Assembly: GCA_965260995.1 (NCBI GenBank)
Contig: CBDHCD010000003.1
Span: forward strand, 1,426,001 to 1,490,000
Direction of reading: 5' to 3'
Source of the DNA: JBBROS01 sp965260995
Lineage (GTDB): Bacteria; Pseudomonadota; Alphaproteobacteria; Acetobacterales; Acetobacteraceae
Length of the DNA stretch: 64,000 nucleotides
Shown here: one piece after another, positions 52,452 to 59,890 of the stretch
How the letters are laid out: the number at the start of each line of letters is the position of its first letter
How positions within the stretch are numbered: position 1 is the stretch's first letter
The notes under the pieces: model-generated
What the model saw: only the letters and a program-made list of their open reading frames with translations
The model's database searches: none
What the model was told of the DNA's origin: nothing
Program-made: the position numbers and the translations under genes

Positions 52452-53537
52452 TTAGCCCTGCATGGCGCGGCGCCATTCGCGGAAGAAGGCGGCGCGCTTC
52501 TTCGGGTCGAGGTACTCGGTGCTCTTCTCGCTCAGCGGCACCGGGGTCAGCTTCGTGCCGGCTTCCCGGGCCAGCGTGTCGGCGTTCTGGATGCCGGGCA
52601 CGTCGTCGCGCACCGCCGGCAGGCCGCCGTCGCTCAGCGCCTTCTGCCCGGCGGCCGACAGGGTGAAGTCGACGAACAGCTTGCCCGCGGCCGGGTGCGG
52701 CGCATCCTTCGGCACCAGCATCGGGCGGGAGAAGGCGGTGACGAAGTCGGACAGGTAGCCGACACCGAGGTTGGGGTCCGCCTTGGCCCATTCCTCGGCG
52801 TAGGACGCGACGACGTTGAAAGCCATCAGGTGCTCGCCGGAGACGACCTTCTCGCGCATGGAGCCGGAGCCGCCGTACACCTTGCCGTGGGCGGCCCCGA
52901 AGGCGCGGATCATGTCCCAGTAGTCCTTGACGTGGGCCTCGTCCTCGCTCGCGAACATGAAGCCGACGCCGGACTTCTCCGGGTCGTAGGTGGCGACCTT
53001 GCCGTCGAGCTTGTCGCGGCCGGATTTCAGCACGCGGGTGAGGTCGGCGTGAGTTTTCGGCACCAGCTCGGCCGGCAGCAGGCGCTTGTTCCAGATGATC
53101 GCGGTCGCCTCGAAGGTGGTGCCGAAGGCGGCGCTCTTGTAATTGGCCCAGGCCGGCAGCTTGGCCGCCTCCGCGGGCTTGAAGGTTTCGGCCAGGCCGC
53201 GGTCGACGGCGCTGAGCTGGAGGTCGACGGCGCTCGACCAGGCGACGTCCGCGCCCACCTGCCGGGCGGCGGCCTCGCTGATCAGGCGGTTGAACACGCT
53301 CGTGGTGCCCATGTCGTTCCAGGCCGGCTCGACGCCGGGGTAGGCGGCCTTGAAGGCGTCCACCAGCGGCTGGCCCTGGGCGAGGTCGGTCGAGGTGTAG
53401 ATCGACACGCGGCCTTCCTGCTTGGCCTGCTGGACCAGCTCGGCGTCGGGCGCGCCTTGGGCGAGGGCGGCGCGGCCCAGGACACCGTGACCCAAGGCGA
53501 CGGCGACGGCGGCGAAGGTCGAGCGTCTGGTCAGCAT
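52452..53537 (-). CDS. ABC transporter substrate-binding protein (AfuA/FbpA-like)
   Basis: 361 residues with a Tat- or Sec-like signal (MLTRRSTFAAVAVALGHGVL, cleavage near ALA-QG). The mature protein begins VQQAKQEGRVSIYTSTDLAQGQPLVDAFKAAYPGVE, the family 1 solute-binding fold of ferric-binding proteins. The Tyr-Tyr pair used for iron by FbpA is not evident (FNVVASYAEEWAK has a single Tyr), so iron is unproven and an organic or phosphonate ligand is possible. GGGAGG sits nine bases before the ATG at 53535-53537. First gene of the importer operon; a parS palindrome lies just upstream. Confidence 0.85.
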   Translation of the reverse strand: MLTRRSTFAAVAVALGHGVLGRAALAQGAPDAELVQQAKQEGRVSIYTSTDLAQGQPLVDAFKAAYPGVEPAWNDMGTTSVFNRLISEAAARQVGADVAWSSAVDLQLSAVDRGLAETFKPAEAAKLPAWANYKSAAFGTTFEATAIIWNKRLLPAELVPKTHADLTRVLKSGRDKLDGKVATYDPEKSGVGFMFASEDEAHVKDYWDMIRAFGAAHGKVYGGSGSMREKVVSGEHLMAFNVVASYAEEWAKADPNLGVGYLSDFVTAFSRPMLVPKDAPHPAAGKLFVDFTLSAAGQKALSDGGLPAVRDDVPGIQNADTLAREAGTKLTPVPLSEKSTEYLDPKKRAAFFREWRRAMQG

Positions 53538-53564
53538 GGGCGGTCCTCCCGGAGTTTCTTGCCG

Positions 53565-53598
53565 GGCCGGGAATGTTTCACGTGAAACATTCCCGGCC
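53565..53598. promoter_or_regulatory. parS centromere site (ParB-binding palindrome)
   Basis: A perfect 34-bp palindrome centred between 53581 and 53582. Its core TGTTTCACGTGAAACA (53574-53589) is identical to the canonical 16-bp bacterial parS. It lies in the gap between the divergent importer operon and dctA. No T-run follows, so a terminator is unlikely. No parAB, dnaA or gidAB gene is in the window, but the site suggests the replication origin region is within some tens of kilobases. Confidence 0.9.
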
Positions 53599-53782
53599 GG
53601 TCGGTATCGCGCACGGGGCCAGGCGTCCGGCCGCGGCGTGGGCCGGACGCCTGGGCAGGCGGCTCACTCCGCACCACGCGCCGGTCCTTGTCAACTCGAC
53701 GTGTGCCGCGGCGCGGGTCTCGCGGGGTCGTCAAGCGGCGCCGGATCGGCTATCGGCAGAGTAGAACATCGGGGAGGTCGCC

Positions 53783-55084
53783 GTGGTCGTCACCGGCTCG
53801 AAGTCGCTCTACATCCAGGTGCTGGTGGCGGTCGCGGCCGGGGTGGCGTTCGGCTACCTGGCCCCGCACGACGCGGTGCTGATGCAGCCGCTCGGGGAAG
53901 CGTTCGTGCGGCTGGTCAAGATGGTGATCGCGCCGATCATCTTCATCACGGTCGTGGTCGGCATCGCCAAGCTGACCAACACCGCGGGCGTCGGGCGGAT
54001 CGGGCTCAAGGCCATCCTCTACTTCGAGGCGCTGACGACGGTGGCGATGGTGATCGGCCTCGCCGTCGGCCACCTGTTCGAGCCGGGGCGCGGGGTCAAC
54101 GCCGACCCGGCGACGCTGAGCGCCGGCGCGGTGGCGAAGTACATCGACCCGAAGGCCCACCTCACCACGACCGAGTTCCTGATGAACATCATTCCCGACC
54201 AGGTGGTGGGCGCGTTCACCAAGGGCGAGATCCTGCCGGTGTTGTTCTTCGCGGTGCTGTTCGGGGTGGCGCTGGCCCGCGTCGGCGAGCGGGGGTCGGG
54301 GCTGACCAAGATCCTCGACCAGGCCGGGGCGGCGATGTTCGGGGTGGTGTCGCTCATCATGCGGGTGGCCCCGATCGGGGCGTTCGGGGCGATGGCGTTC
54401 GCGATCGGGCGCTACGGCATCGGCACGCTCGGCAACCTCGTGTTCCTGATGCTGGCGTTCTACGCCACCTGCCTCGTGTTCGTGTTCGTGGTGCTGGCGT
54501 CGGTGCTCGCGCTGTGCGGCCTGAACATGCTGCAACTGCTGCGCTACCTGAAGGAGGAGTTCTTCATCGTGCTCGGCACCTCGTCGTCGGAGGCGGCGCT
54601 GCCGACCTTGATGGAGAAGCTGGAGGCGATGGGCTGCTCGCGGCCCTTGGTCGGGCTGGTGGTGCCGCTCGGCTACGCCTTCAACCTGGACGGCACCAGC
54701 ATCTACTTCACCATGGCCATCGCCTACATCTCGCAGGCGCTGAACATCCCGCTCGGGCTGGGCGAGTGGGTCGGCATCCTGGGCGTGCTGCTGCTGACCT
54801 CCAAGGGCGCGGCGGCGGTGACGGGGGGCGGGTTCATCACCCTGGCCGCGACGCTCGGCACGCTGGCGGGCAAGCTGCCGGTCGAATCGATCGTGCTGGT
54901 GTTCCCGATCGACCGGTTCATGTCGGAGGCGCGGGCGATCACCAACCTGTTCGGCAACGCGGTGGCGACGGTGTTCGTGGCGAAGTGGGAGGGGCAGCTC
55001 GATCTGGAGCGCGCCCGGGCGGTGCTGGCGGGGCACACGGCGCCGGAGGTGGTCGGCGCGGCCGGGGCGACGCTGGCCGAGTGA
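53783..55084 (+). CDS. dctA: C4-dicarboxylate:cation symporter DctA
   Basis: 433 residues from GTG 53783, preceded by GGGGAGG. About eight membrane segments plus the two re-entrant loops of the glutamate transporter fold. Signatures: VRLVKMVIAPIIFITVVVGIAKL, the serine-rich loop LGTSSSEAALPTLMEKLE, PLGYAFNLDGTSIYFTMA and DRFMSEARAITNLFGNAVATV. It imports succinate, fumarate and malate with protons or sodium. A 14-bp tandem duplication straddles its stop codon. It is followed by a peroxiredoxin gene. Confidence 0.94.
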   Translation: MVVTGSKSLYIQVLVAVAAGVAFGYLAPHDAVLMQPLGEAFVRLVKMVIAPIIFITVVVGIAKLTNTAGVGRIGLKAILYFEALTTVAMVIGLAVGHLFEPGRGVNADPATLSAGAVAKYIDPKAHLTTTEFLMNIIPDQVVGAFTKGEILPVLFFAVLFGVALARVGERGSGLTKILDQAGAAMFGVVSLIMRVAPIGAFGAMAFAIGRYGIGTLGNLVFLMLAFYATCLVFVFVVLASVLALCGLNMLQLLRYLKEEFFIVLGTSSSEAALPTLMEKLEAMGCSRPLVGLVVPLGYAFNLDGTSIYFTMAIAYISQALNIPLGLGEWVGILGVLLLTSKGAAAVTGGGFITLAATLGTLAGKLPVESIVLVFPIDRFMSEARAITNLFGNAVATVFVAKWEGQLDLERARAVLAGHTAPEVVGAAGATLAE

Positions 55085-55096
55085 CGCTGGCCGAGT
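55069..55096. repeat. 14-bp tandem duplication across the dctA stop codon
   Basis: GACGCTGGCCGAGT is repeated exactly at 55069-55082 and 55083-55096. The stop TGA (55082-55084) lies at the junction, so the second copy is non-coding and the protein is unaffected. Confidence 0.9.
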
Positions 55097-55141
55097 GACG
55101 CGGCGCGGCGGTCGCGGGGCGGATGGCATAGGAGGTTGGCG

Positions 55142-55702
55142 ATGAGCGTGGAACGGCCGGACTGGTCGGCCATCCCGGCCCCGGAGGACGACGGCGGGGC
55201 CGCGCACCTGGGCGGGATGCGGCTGCCGCCCGTGGCGCTGGCGGCGACGGACGGGGGGCTGGTGGACCTGTCGGCGCATCCCGGGCGGGTGGTGATCTAC
55301 GCCTATCCGCGGACCGGGCGGCCGGGGGTGGCCAACCCGGACGGGTGGGACATGATCCCCGGCGCGCGGGGCTGCTCGCCGCAGTCCTGCGCCTTCCGCG
55401 ACCATTTCGCCGAGCTGCGGGCGCTAGGCGTGTCGGGGGTGTTCGGGGTCTCGACCCAGGGCACGGCCTACCAGCGGGAGGCGGCGGCGCGGCTGGGGCT
55501 GCCGTTCCCGCTCTTGTCCGACGAAGGGTTGCTGTGGGCCGACGCCTTGCGACTGCCGCGGTTCGAGGCCGAGGGGATGACGCTCCTGAGGCGCTGCACG
55601 CTGGTGGCCGACGACGGGCGGATCACGCGGGTGTTCTACCCGGTGTTCCCGCCGGACCGGAACGCGGCCGACGTGGCCGCTTGGCTGCTCAAGGCGGGCT
55701 GA
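55142..55702 (+). CDS. Peroxiredoxin (PrxQ/BCP-like)
   Basis: 186 residues from ATG 55142 with AGGAGG eight bases upstream; a TTG six bases earlier is rejected. Thioredoxin-like fold with VVIYAYPRTGRPG and the cysteine pair in GARGCSPQSCAFRDHFAEL (C78 and C83, C-x4-C), the peroxidatic/resolving arrangement of PrxQ. It should reduce peroxides in the cytosol with a thiol donor. It follows dctA on the same strand by 57 bp. Its stop lies within the convergent flavoprotein gene end, a 14-bp overlap. Confidence 0.87.
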   Translation: MSVERPDWSAIPAPEDDGGAAHLGGMRLPPVALAATDGGLVDLSAHPGRVVIYAYPRTGRPGVANPDGWDMIPGARGCSPQSCAFRDHFAELRALGVSGVFGVSTQGTAYQREAAARLGLPFPLLSDEGLLWADALRLPRFEAEGMTLLRRCTLVADDGRITRVFYPVFPPDRNAADVAAWLLKAG

Positions 55703-56861
55703 CGCGGCCCGGCGCGCCCGGGGCTTGGCTCGGGGCCTGGCTCGGGGCTTGGCCCGGGGCCTGGTAGGCGGCGAGGAAGCGGAGGTCGATCCAGTCCTTG
55801 AGGCGGAGGGCGGCCCGGCCGCGCCAGTGCAGGCCGCCCCAGGAAGCGAGGCCGGTGCCGTCGCCGAGGTTCATGATCCATAGATAGCGGCGCTGCGGCC
55901 GGAAGCGGCGCGGGCGGGCGAGGCCGAGGGCGGCGAGCAGGTTGCGGAACAGCACCGGGGCCTGGCGGACGCCGTAGACGCCGGCGCGGGGCAGCGGGTG
56001 GCCCTGGAGGGCGACGCAGTCGCCGCCGCCGAACACCGCCGGGTCGCCGACGGAACGCAGGGCGGCGTCGACCACCAGGCCGCCGTGGGCGTCGACCGGC
56101 AGGCCGGAGGCGCGCAGCAAGGGGGACGCCACCAGGCCGGTGGCGTTGACCAGCAGGTCGAACGGGACGCGCTCGCCGGACTGGAGCAGGGCGGCGTCGC
56201 CGTCCACGGCCACGACCCGGCTGCCGGTGCGGACCACCGCCCCCTGCCCTTGCAGCACGGCGAGCACTTGGCGGGCCGGGCCGGGCGGCAGGCCGGGCAG
56301 GGCGCGGCCGGGCGCCAGCAGCGTGAGGCGGACCGGGCGAGGCAGGCCGCGGGCGACGGCGAGGATGTTGGCGGCGACCTCGCAGCCGGTGACGCCGGCC
56401 CCGGCGACGACGACGCAGAGCGGCGAGTCGGCGGGGTCGCCGCCCCGGGCGTGCAGGGCGCGGTTCAGGTCCCACAGGCGGCTGATCGGCTTGACGGGCA
56501 GGGTGGCCGGGCCGCCGCCGCCGGGCAGCTCCGGGGTGACGCTGCCGAGGCAGACGGAGAGCAGGTCGTAGGCGAGCGGCGGCCGGCCGGCGAGGTGGAT
56601 GAGGCGGTCGCCCGGGGCGATGCGGGTGACGGTGTCCTGGATGAATGCGCCGCCGGCGGCGCGGGCCAGGGCGGCGACGTCGATCACGTCGTCCTCGGGG
56701 GGGCGGTGGCCGCCGAGCACGGCGGTGGCGAGGCCCGAGTACCAGAACGGGCCGGGGGCGATGACGACCGGCTCGTGCCCGGCGGCCGTGAAGCGGGCCA
56801 GGCGCTTCAAAGCATAAAGATGGGCGTGACCTGCGCCCAAGAAGACGATCCGTTTCGGCAC
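55689..56861 (-). CDS. FAD-dependent pyridine nucleotide-disulphide-type oxidoreductase (NDH-2/SelD-N-like)
   Basis: 390 residues from GTG 56859-56861. The FAD-binding VFLGAGHAHLYALKRLARF is of the type seen in the flavoprotein domain fused to selenide, water dikinase and in type II NADH dehydrogenases; the second dinucleotide fold is CVVVAGAGVTGCEVAANI, and GDPAVFGGGDCVAL is the FAD C-terminal motif. YLWIMNLGDGTGLASWGGLHWRGRAALRLKDWIDLRFL is typical of the group. It probably oxidises NADH with quinone or another acceptor at the membrane face. The last residues (APGQAPSQAPSQAPG) are coded by 12-bp repeats at 55720-55767. Confidence 0.85.
   Translation of the reverse strand: MPKRIVFLGAGHAHLYALKRLARFTAAGHEPVVIAPGPFWYSGLATAVLGGHRPPEDDVIDVAALARAAGGAFIQDTVTRIAPGDRLIHLAGRPPLAYDLLSVCLGSVTPELPGGGGPATLPVKPISRLWDLNRALHARGGDPADSPLCVVVAGAGVTGCEVAANILAVARGLPRPVRLTLLAPGRALPGLPPGPARQVLAVLQGQGAVVRTGSRVVAVDGDAALLQSGERVPFDLLVNATGLVASPLLRASGLPVDAHGGLVVDAALRSVGDPAVFGGGDCVALQGHPLPRAGVYGVRQAPVLFRNLLAALGLARPRRFRPQRRYLWIMNLGDGTGLASWGGLHWRGRAALRLKDWIDLRFLAAYQAPGQAPSQAPSQAPGAPGRVSPP
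55720..55767. repeat. 12-bp in-frame tandem repeat in the 3' end of the flavoprotein gene
   Basis: Four units (GGGGCTTGGCTC, GGGGCCTGGCTC, GGGGCTTGGCCC, GGGGCCTGGTAG) run from 55720. Read on the minus strand they encode repeated (A)PGQ/PSQ residues at the C-terminal end of the protein. Confidence 0.9.
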
Positions 56862-57590
56862 GATCTGCCTCGCGTGGCGGGAGGGCGTGTTTTGCCAGCA
56901 AAACGGGCGGCTGTATGCGGGCGCGGGCCGGAAAAACGGCTGCGGCTGCTTGGCGCGCGGGGTTCTGTTGGTGGTATGTTAATTTGATTATGACAAATTT
57001 TGGCAATTTGTTTGCCATTGGAAGGGGATGGCAGGTGGCATCCGACATTTGATGTTCGCTAGGAGTCATCTGAGTGCCTGGTTGGGCAGTAGTGATGCTG
57101 TCGGGGCGAGTCTGGAGGGTAGGATGCGGCTGGCGCGAACGCGGCATGAGGCCAGGGCCGGGCACGAGGCTTGGTTGTGTAGCGCGGCGGCGTTCGTGGG
57201 CATGGCGCAACAGCGCACGAGGCATGTTGATGAAGCGGCCTTGATCGTGGTCCAGGCGTGCTACATTGCTCGCTGCGCGGGTTCGGCGCTCTCGGACAGG
57301 ACTGTGCTCGACGGAAGCCGCCACGCGATCAGGGGCGCGGGGCGGCGGCGCGCGCGACGGGTGCGGCGAGGGTGGGTGGACGGGCGCGCGACGGGCCGGG
57401 CCGTGATCGGCGGATGTGCGACGGGTGGGCGCGTGGCGGGCTGGGGTATGACGGGCTGGGGTGTGATGGGGCTCACAGACAGGCGGGCGGCGCTGCGTCG
57501 TCATGGCGCGCCACCGGGGCCGGGTCCGACGATGCGATTGCGCGAGACAGCGAATGAGCGGCCGCGGGCCGCCGCCGAGGAGACCTGACC
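56862..57590. other. 729-bp gene-poor stretch with an AT-rich core
   Basis: No protein gene is supported: the open frames in this stretch are low-complexity and lack motifs. The core 56970-57020 is unusually AT-rich and holds two overlapping inverted repeats, ACAAATT-TTGGC-AATTTGT (56993-57011) and TGGCAA-TTTGT-TTGCCA (57001-57017), the look of an operator or promoter, about 130 bases upstream of the flavoprotein start. From 57340 to 57480 a degenerate run of GACGGG(C/T)-type repeats occurs. The end near 57575 supplies the GAGGAG ribosome site of the radical SAM gene. Confidence 0.5.
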
Positions 57591-58550
57591 GTGACCGCCA
57601 GATTGATGCTCGCGCCGCCGCCGCTCGACCCGGCGAAGTTCCGCGACCCGCTGCACACCGCGACGGGCGACCCGCGGGCGGAGGTCGGGCTGTCGCGGCT
57701 GCGGACGCTGTGGTTCAACACCGGCACGGTGTGCAACCTGGCCTGCGCGCGGTGCTACGTCGAGAGCAGCCCGCGCAACGACGCGCTGTCCTACCTGTCG
57801 GCGGCCGAGGTGGCGCGGTTCCTCGACGAGGCGGGGGCCCTGGCGCGGCCGGTGGAGGAGGCGGGGTTCACCGGCGGCGAGCCGTTCATGAACCCGGCGA
57901 TGCTGCCGATGCTGGAGGACACGCTGGGCCGCGGCCTGCGGGCGCTGGTGCTGACCAACGCGATGCGGCCGATGACGCGGCACAAGGAGGCGCTGCTGGC
58001 GCTGAACGCCGCCCATCCGGGGCTGCTGACGCTCAGGGTCAGCCTCGACCATTACGGCCCGGCGCTGCATGACCTGGAGCGGGGACGCGGCACCTGGGAG
58101 AAGACGGTGAGCGGGCTGGCGTGGCTGGCGCGCAACGGGTTCCGGGTGCACGTGGCGGGCCGGGCCGGGTTCAGCTCGGAGGACGAGGGGGCGCTCCGGG
58201 CCGGCTACGGGCGGCTGTTCGCGGCGCGGGGCATCCGGATCGAGCACAAGGACCCGGTGGCGCTGATGCTGTTCCCGGAGATGGACACGTTCTCGGACGT
58301 GCCGGAGATCGGCGAAGGGTGCTGGGAGGCGCTGGGCAAGTCGCCGGACAGCGTGATGTGCGCGTCGTCGCGGATGGTGGTCAAGCGCAAGGGGGCGCGC
58401 TCGCCGGCGGTGGTGGCCTGCACGCTGCTGCCGTACGACGAGCGGTTCGAGCTAGGGCGGACGCTGGCGCAGGCGGCGCGGCCGGTGGCGCTGAACCATC
58501 CGCATTGCGCGCGGTTCTGCGTGCTGGGGGGCGCCGCCTGCTCGCGATGA
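57591..58550 (+). CDS. Radical SAM protein of unknown function
   Basis: 319 residues from GTG 57591 with GAGGAG ten bases upstream. The 4Fe-4S motif is CNLACARC (C48, C52, C55), followed by a GG-E-P motif in FTGGEPFMNPAM and RVSLDHYGPALHD, as in the SPASM-like branch. The C-terminal third has extra cysteines (MCASS, ACTLLPY, HCARFCVLGGAAC), which could bind an auxiliary cluster. No precursor peptide is evident. DUF2934 lies 134 bp downstream. A role in cofactor or peptide modification is possible but unproven. Confidence 0.82.
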   Translation: MTARLMLAPPPLDPAKFRDPLHTATGDPRAEVGLSRLRTLWFNTGTVCNLACARCYVESSPRNDALSYLSAAEVARFLDEAGALARPVEEAGFTGGEPFMNPAMLPMLEDTLGRGLRALVLTNAMRPMTRHKEALLALNAAHPGLLTLRVSLDHYGPALHDLERGRGTWEKTVSGLAWLARNGFRVHVAGRAGFSSEDEGALRAGYGRLFAARGIRIEHKDPVALMLFPEMDTFSDVPEIGEGCWEALGKSPDSVMCASSRMVVKRKGARSPAVVACTLLPYDERFELGRTLAQAARPVALNHPHCARFCVLGGAACSR

Positions 58551-58567
58551 GGGGGGCCGCGGCCGGC

Positions 58568-58611
58568 GGGCGGAACTCGGGGGGCGGAACTCGGCGGGTG
58601 GAACTCGGGGG
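58568..58611. repeat. 14-bp tandem repeat, three copies, upstream of the DUF2934 gene
   Basis: Units built on GGCGGAACTCGGGG repeat with a 14-bp period, with small changes between copies, in the gap between the radical SAM gene and the DUF2934 gene. Confidence 0.8.
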
Positions 58612-58684
58612 GCCGTCGGGCGATCACGCCCGTGTTGGACAGACTCCGGGCGGACAGGCCCGGCAACACGGACAGGGGTCGCGG

Positions 58685-58984
58685 ATGTCGGATGATGCCG
58701 AGCGTCGGGTGCGGGAGCGGGCGTACTACCTCTGGGAGAAGGAGGGGTCGCCACCGGGGCGGGACCAGGAGTTCTGGGAGCGGGCGCGGCTGCTGGAGGA
58801 CGCGGGCGAGATGCCGGGCATGGTGACGCCGCTGCAAAGCCGTTCGGCCGCGGAGGCGGAGGTGGACGAGGCGATGAAGGAGACGTTCCCCGCCAGCGAC
58901 CCGCCGTCGTTCGCGGCGACGGAGCGGACCGGGGACTCGCCGGAGGTCAAGCCGGCCGCGGCCCGTCAATCTCGCCGGAGCTGA
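58685..58984 (+). CDS. DUF2934 domain protein
   Basis: 99 residues: MSDDAERRVRERAYYLWEKE, then GSPPGRDQEFWERARLLE, matching the DUF2934 helix pair. A second segment, EVDEAMKETFPASDPPSF, is a short conserved motif seen in many alphaproteobacterial stress-related small proteins. Function unknown. Its 3' end overlaps the convergent biotin ligase gene by 38 bp. Confidence 0.82.
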   Translation: MSDDAERRVRERAYYLWEKEGSPPGRDQEFWERARLLEDAGEMPGMVTPLQSRSAAEAEVDEAMKETFPASDPPSFAATERTGDSPEVKPAAARQSRRS

Positions 58985-59741
58985 CCGCGACCTCGCCGGA
59001 CGGCGCGGCGAGCAGCAGCGCGCCGTCCTGGCGGATGCCGCGGAACGCGCCCTCGATCCGTCGGCCGCCGACGTCGGCGGCGATGGCCTGGCCGGGGACG
59101 GGGCCGCGCGCGAGCCAGGCGGCGCGGACAGGCTCGAAGCCGGCGCGCTCGTAGCGCCGCCGCCACTGGTCGAGCGAGCGCAGCAGCAGGGCGGCGAACT
59201 CGGGCGCGGGCATGGCGAGCGCGGCCAGGTCGGCGGCCGGGCGGCCGAGGTCCGCGGGCGCGGCCGCCAGGTTGACGCCGAAGCCCGCGACCAGCCAGGG
59301 CGCTCCGCCGGGGGAGGCGTCGAAGCCCGCTTCGAGCAGGATGCCGGCCAGTTTGCCGACCCGGCCGCCGGGCCGCGGCCCTGGGCCGAGCAGGAGGTCG
59401 TTGGGCCATTTGAGGCGGAGTTCGGCCGCGGGATAGGCCGCGAGCACGGTCTCGGCGAGGGCGACGCCGGCCAGGAGGGACCAGTGGCCCGGCGTCACCG
59501 CCGCCTTGGGGCGCAGCAGGACGGAGAGGTGGAGGTTGCCGTCGACGCCGCGCCAGGCGCGGCCGTGGCGCCCGTGGCCGGCGGTCTGACGCCGGGCCAG
59601 CAGCGCGGCCTCGGGGGCGCCCTGGTCGGCGCGGCGCTTCAGCTCGTCGGAGGTGGAGGCGATCTCGTCCACTTGCTCCAGCGGGATGGCCAGGGGCGTG
59701 GGCACGGGCGTGGGCGTGGGCAGGGTCATCAGCAAGGCCAT
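58947..59741 (-). CDS. birA: Biotin--[acetyl-CoA-carboxylase] ligase
   Basis: 264 residues from ATG 59739-59741. The catalytic core has STSDELKRRADQGAPEAALLARRQTAGHGRHGRAWRG, the biotin/ATP loop (GRHGRAW), LKWPNDLLLGP and GKLAGILLEAG, with the C-terminal SH3-like domain ending IDGPRPA. There is no N-terminal HTH, so it is a ligase without repressor function. It would attach biotin to BCCP and to the methylcrotonyl-CoA carboxylase alpha subunit encoded at 7591. A Pro/Thr repeat (TLPTPTPVPTP) begins the protein. Confidence 0.92.
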   Translation of the reverse strand: MALLMTLPTPTPVPTPLAIPLEQVDEIASTSDELKRRADQGAPEAALLARRQTAGHGRHGRAWRGVDGNLHLSVLLRPKAAVTPGHWSLLAGVALAETVLAAYPAAELRLKWPNDLLLGPGPRPGGRVGKLAGILLEAGFDASPGGAPWLVAGFGVNLAAAPADLGRPAADLAALAMPAPEFAALLLRSLDQWRRRYERAGFEPVRAAWLARGPVPGQAIAADVGGRRIEGAFRGIRQDGALLLAAPSGEVAVSSGEIDGPRPA

Positions 59742-59890
59742 GTCAGGGGGATGGGCCGTTCGCGGGGGGCGGGACCTGCGGCCGCGGGCCGCTGCCGGCC
59801 ATCGTTCCACGGGGCCGTATTTCCTAAAAGATCAAAAAACGTTATCTTCTGCTTGGCCGCGCGCGGGATGCTGGCCCGGAGGGAGGCACC

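Noticed and set aside
53565..53598. Rho-independent terminator for the ABC importer or dctA
   Set aside because: It lies upstream of both divergent genes, has no T-run, and its core equals parS exactly.
57028..57588. Possible 186-residue protein upstream of the radical SAM gene
   Set aside because: Repetitive Arg/Gly-rich sequence, no ribosome site, no motif and poor codon structure.
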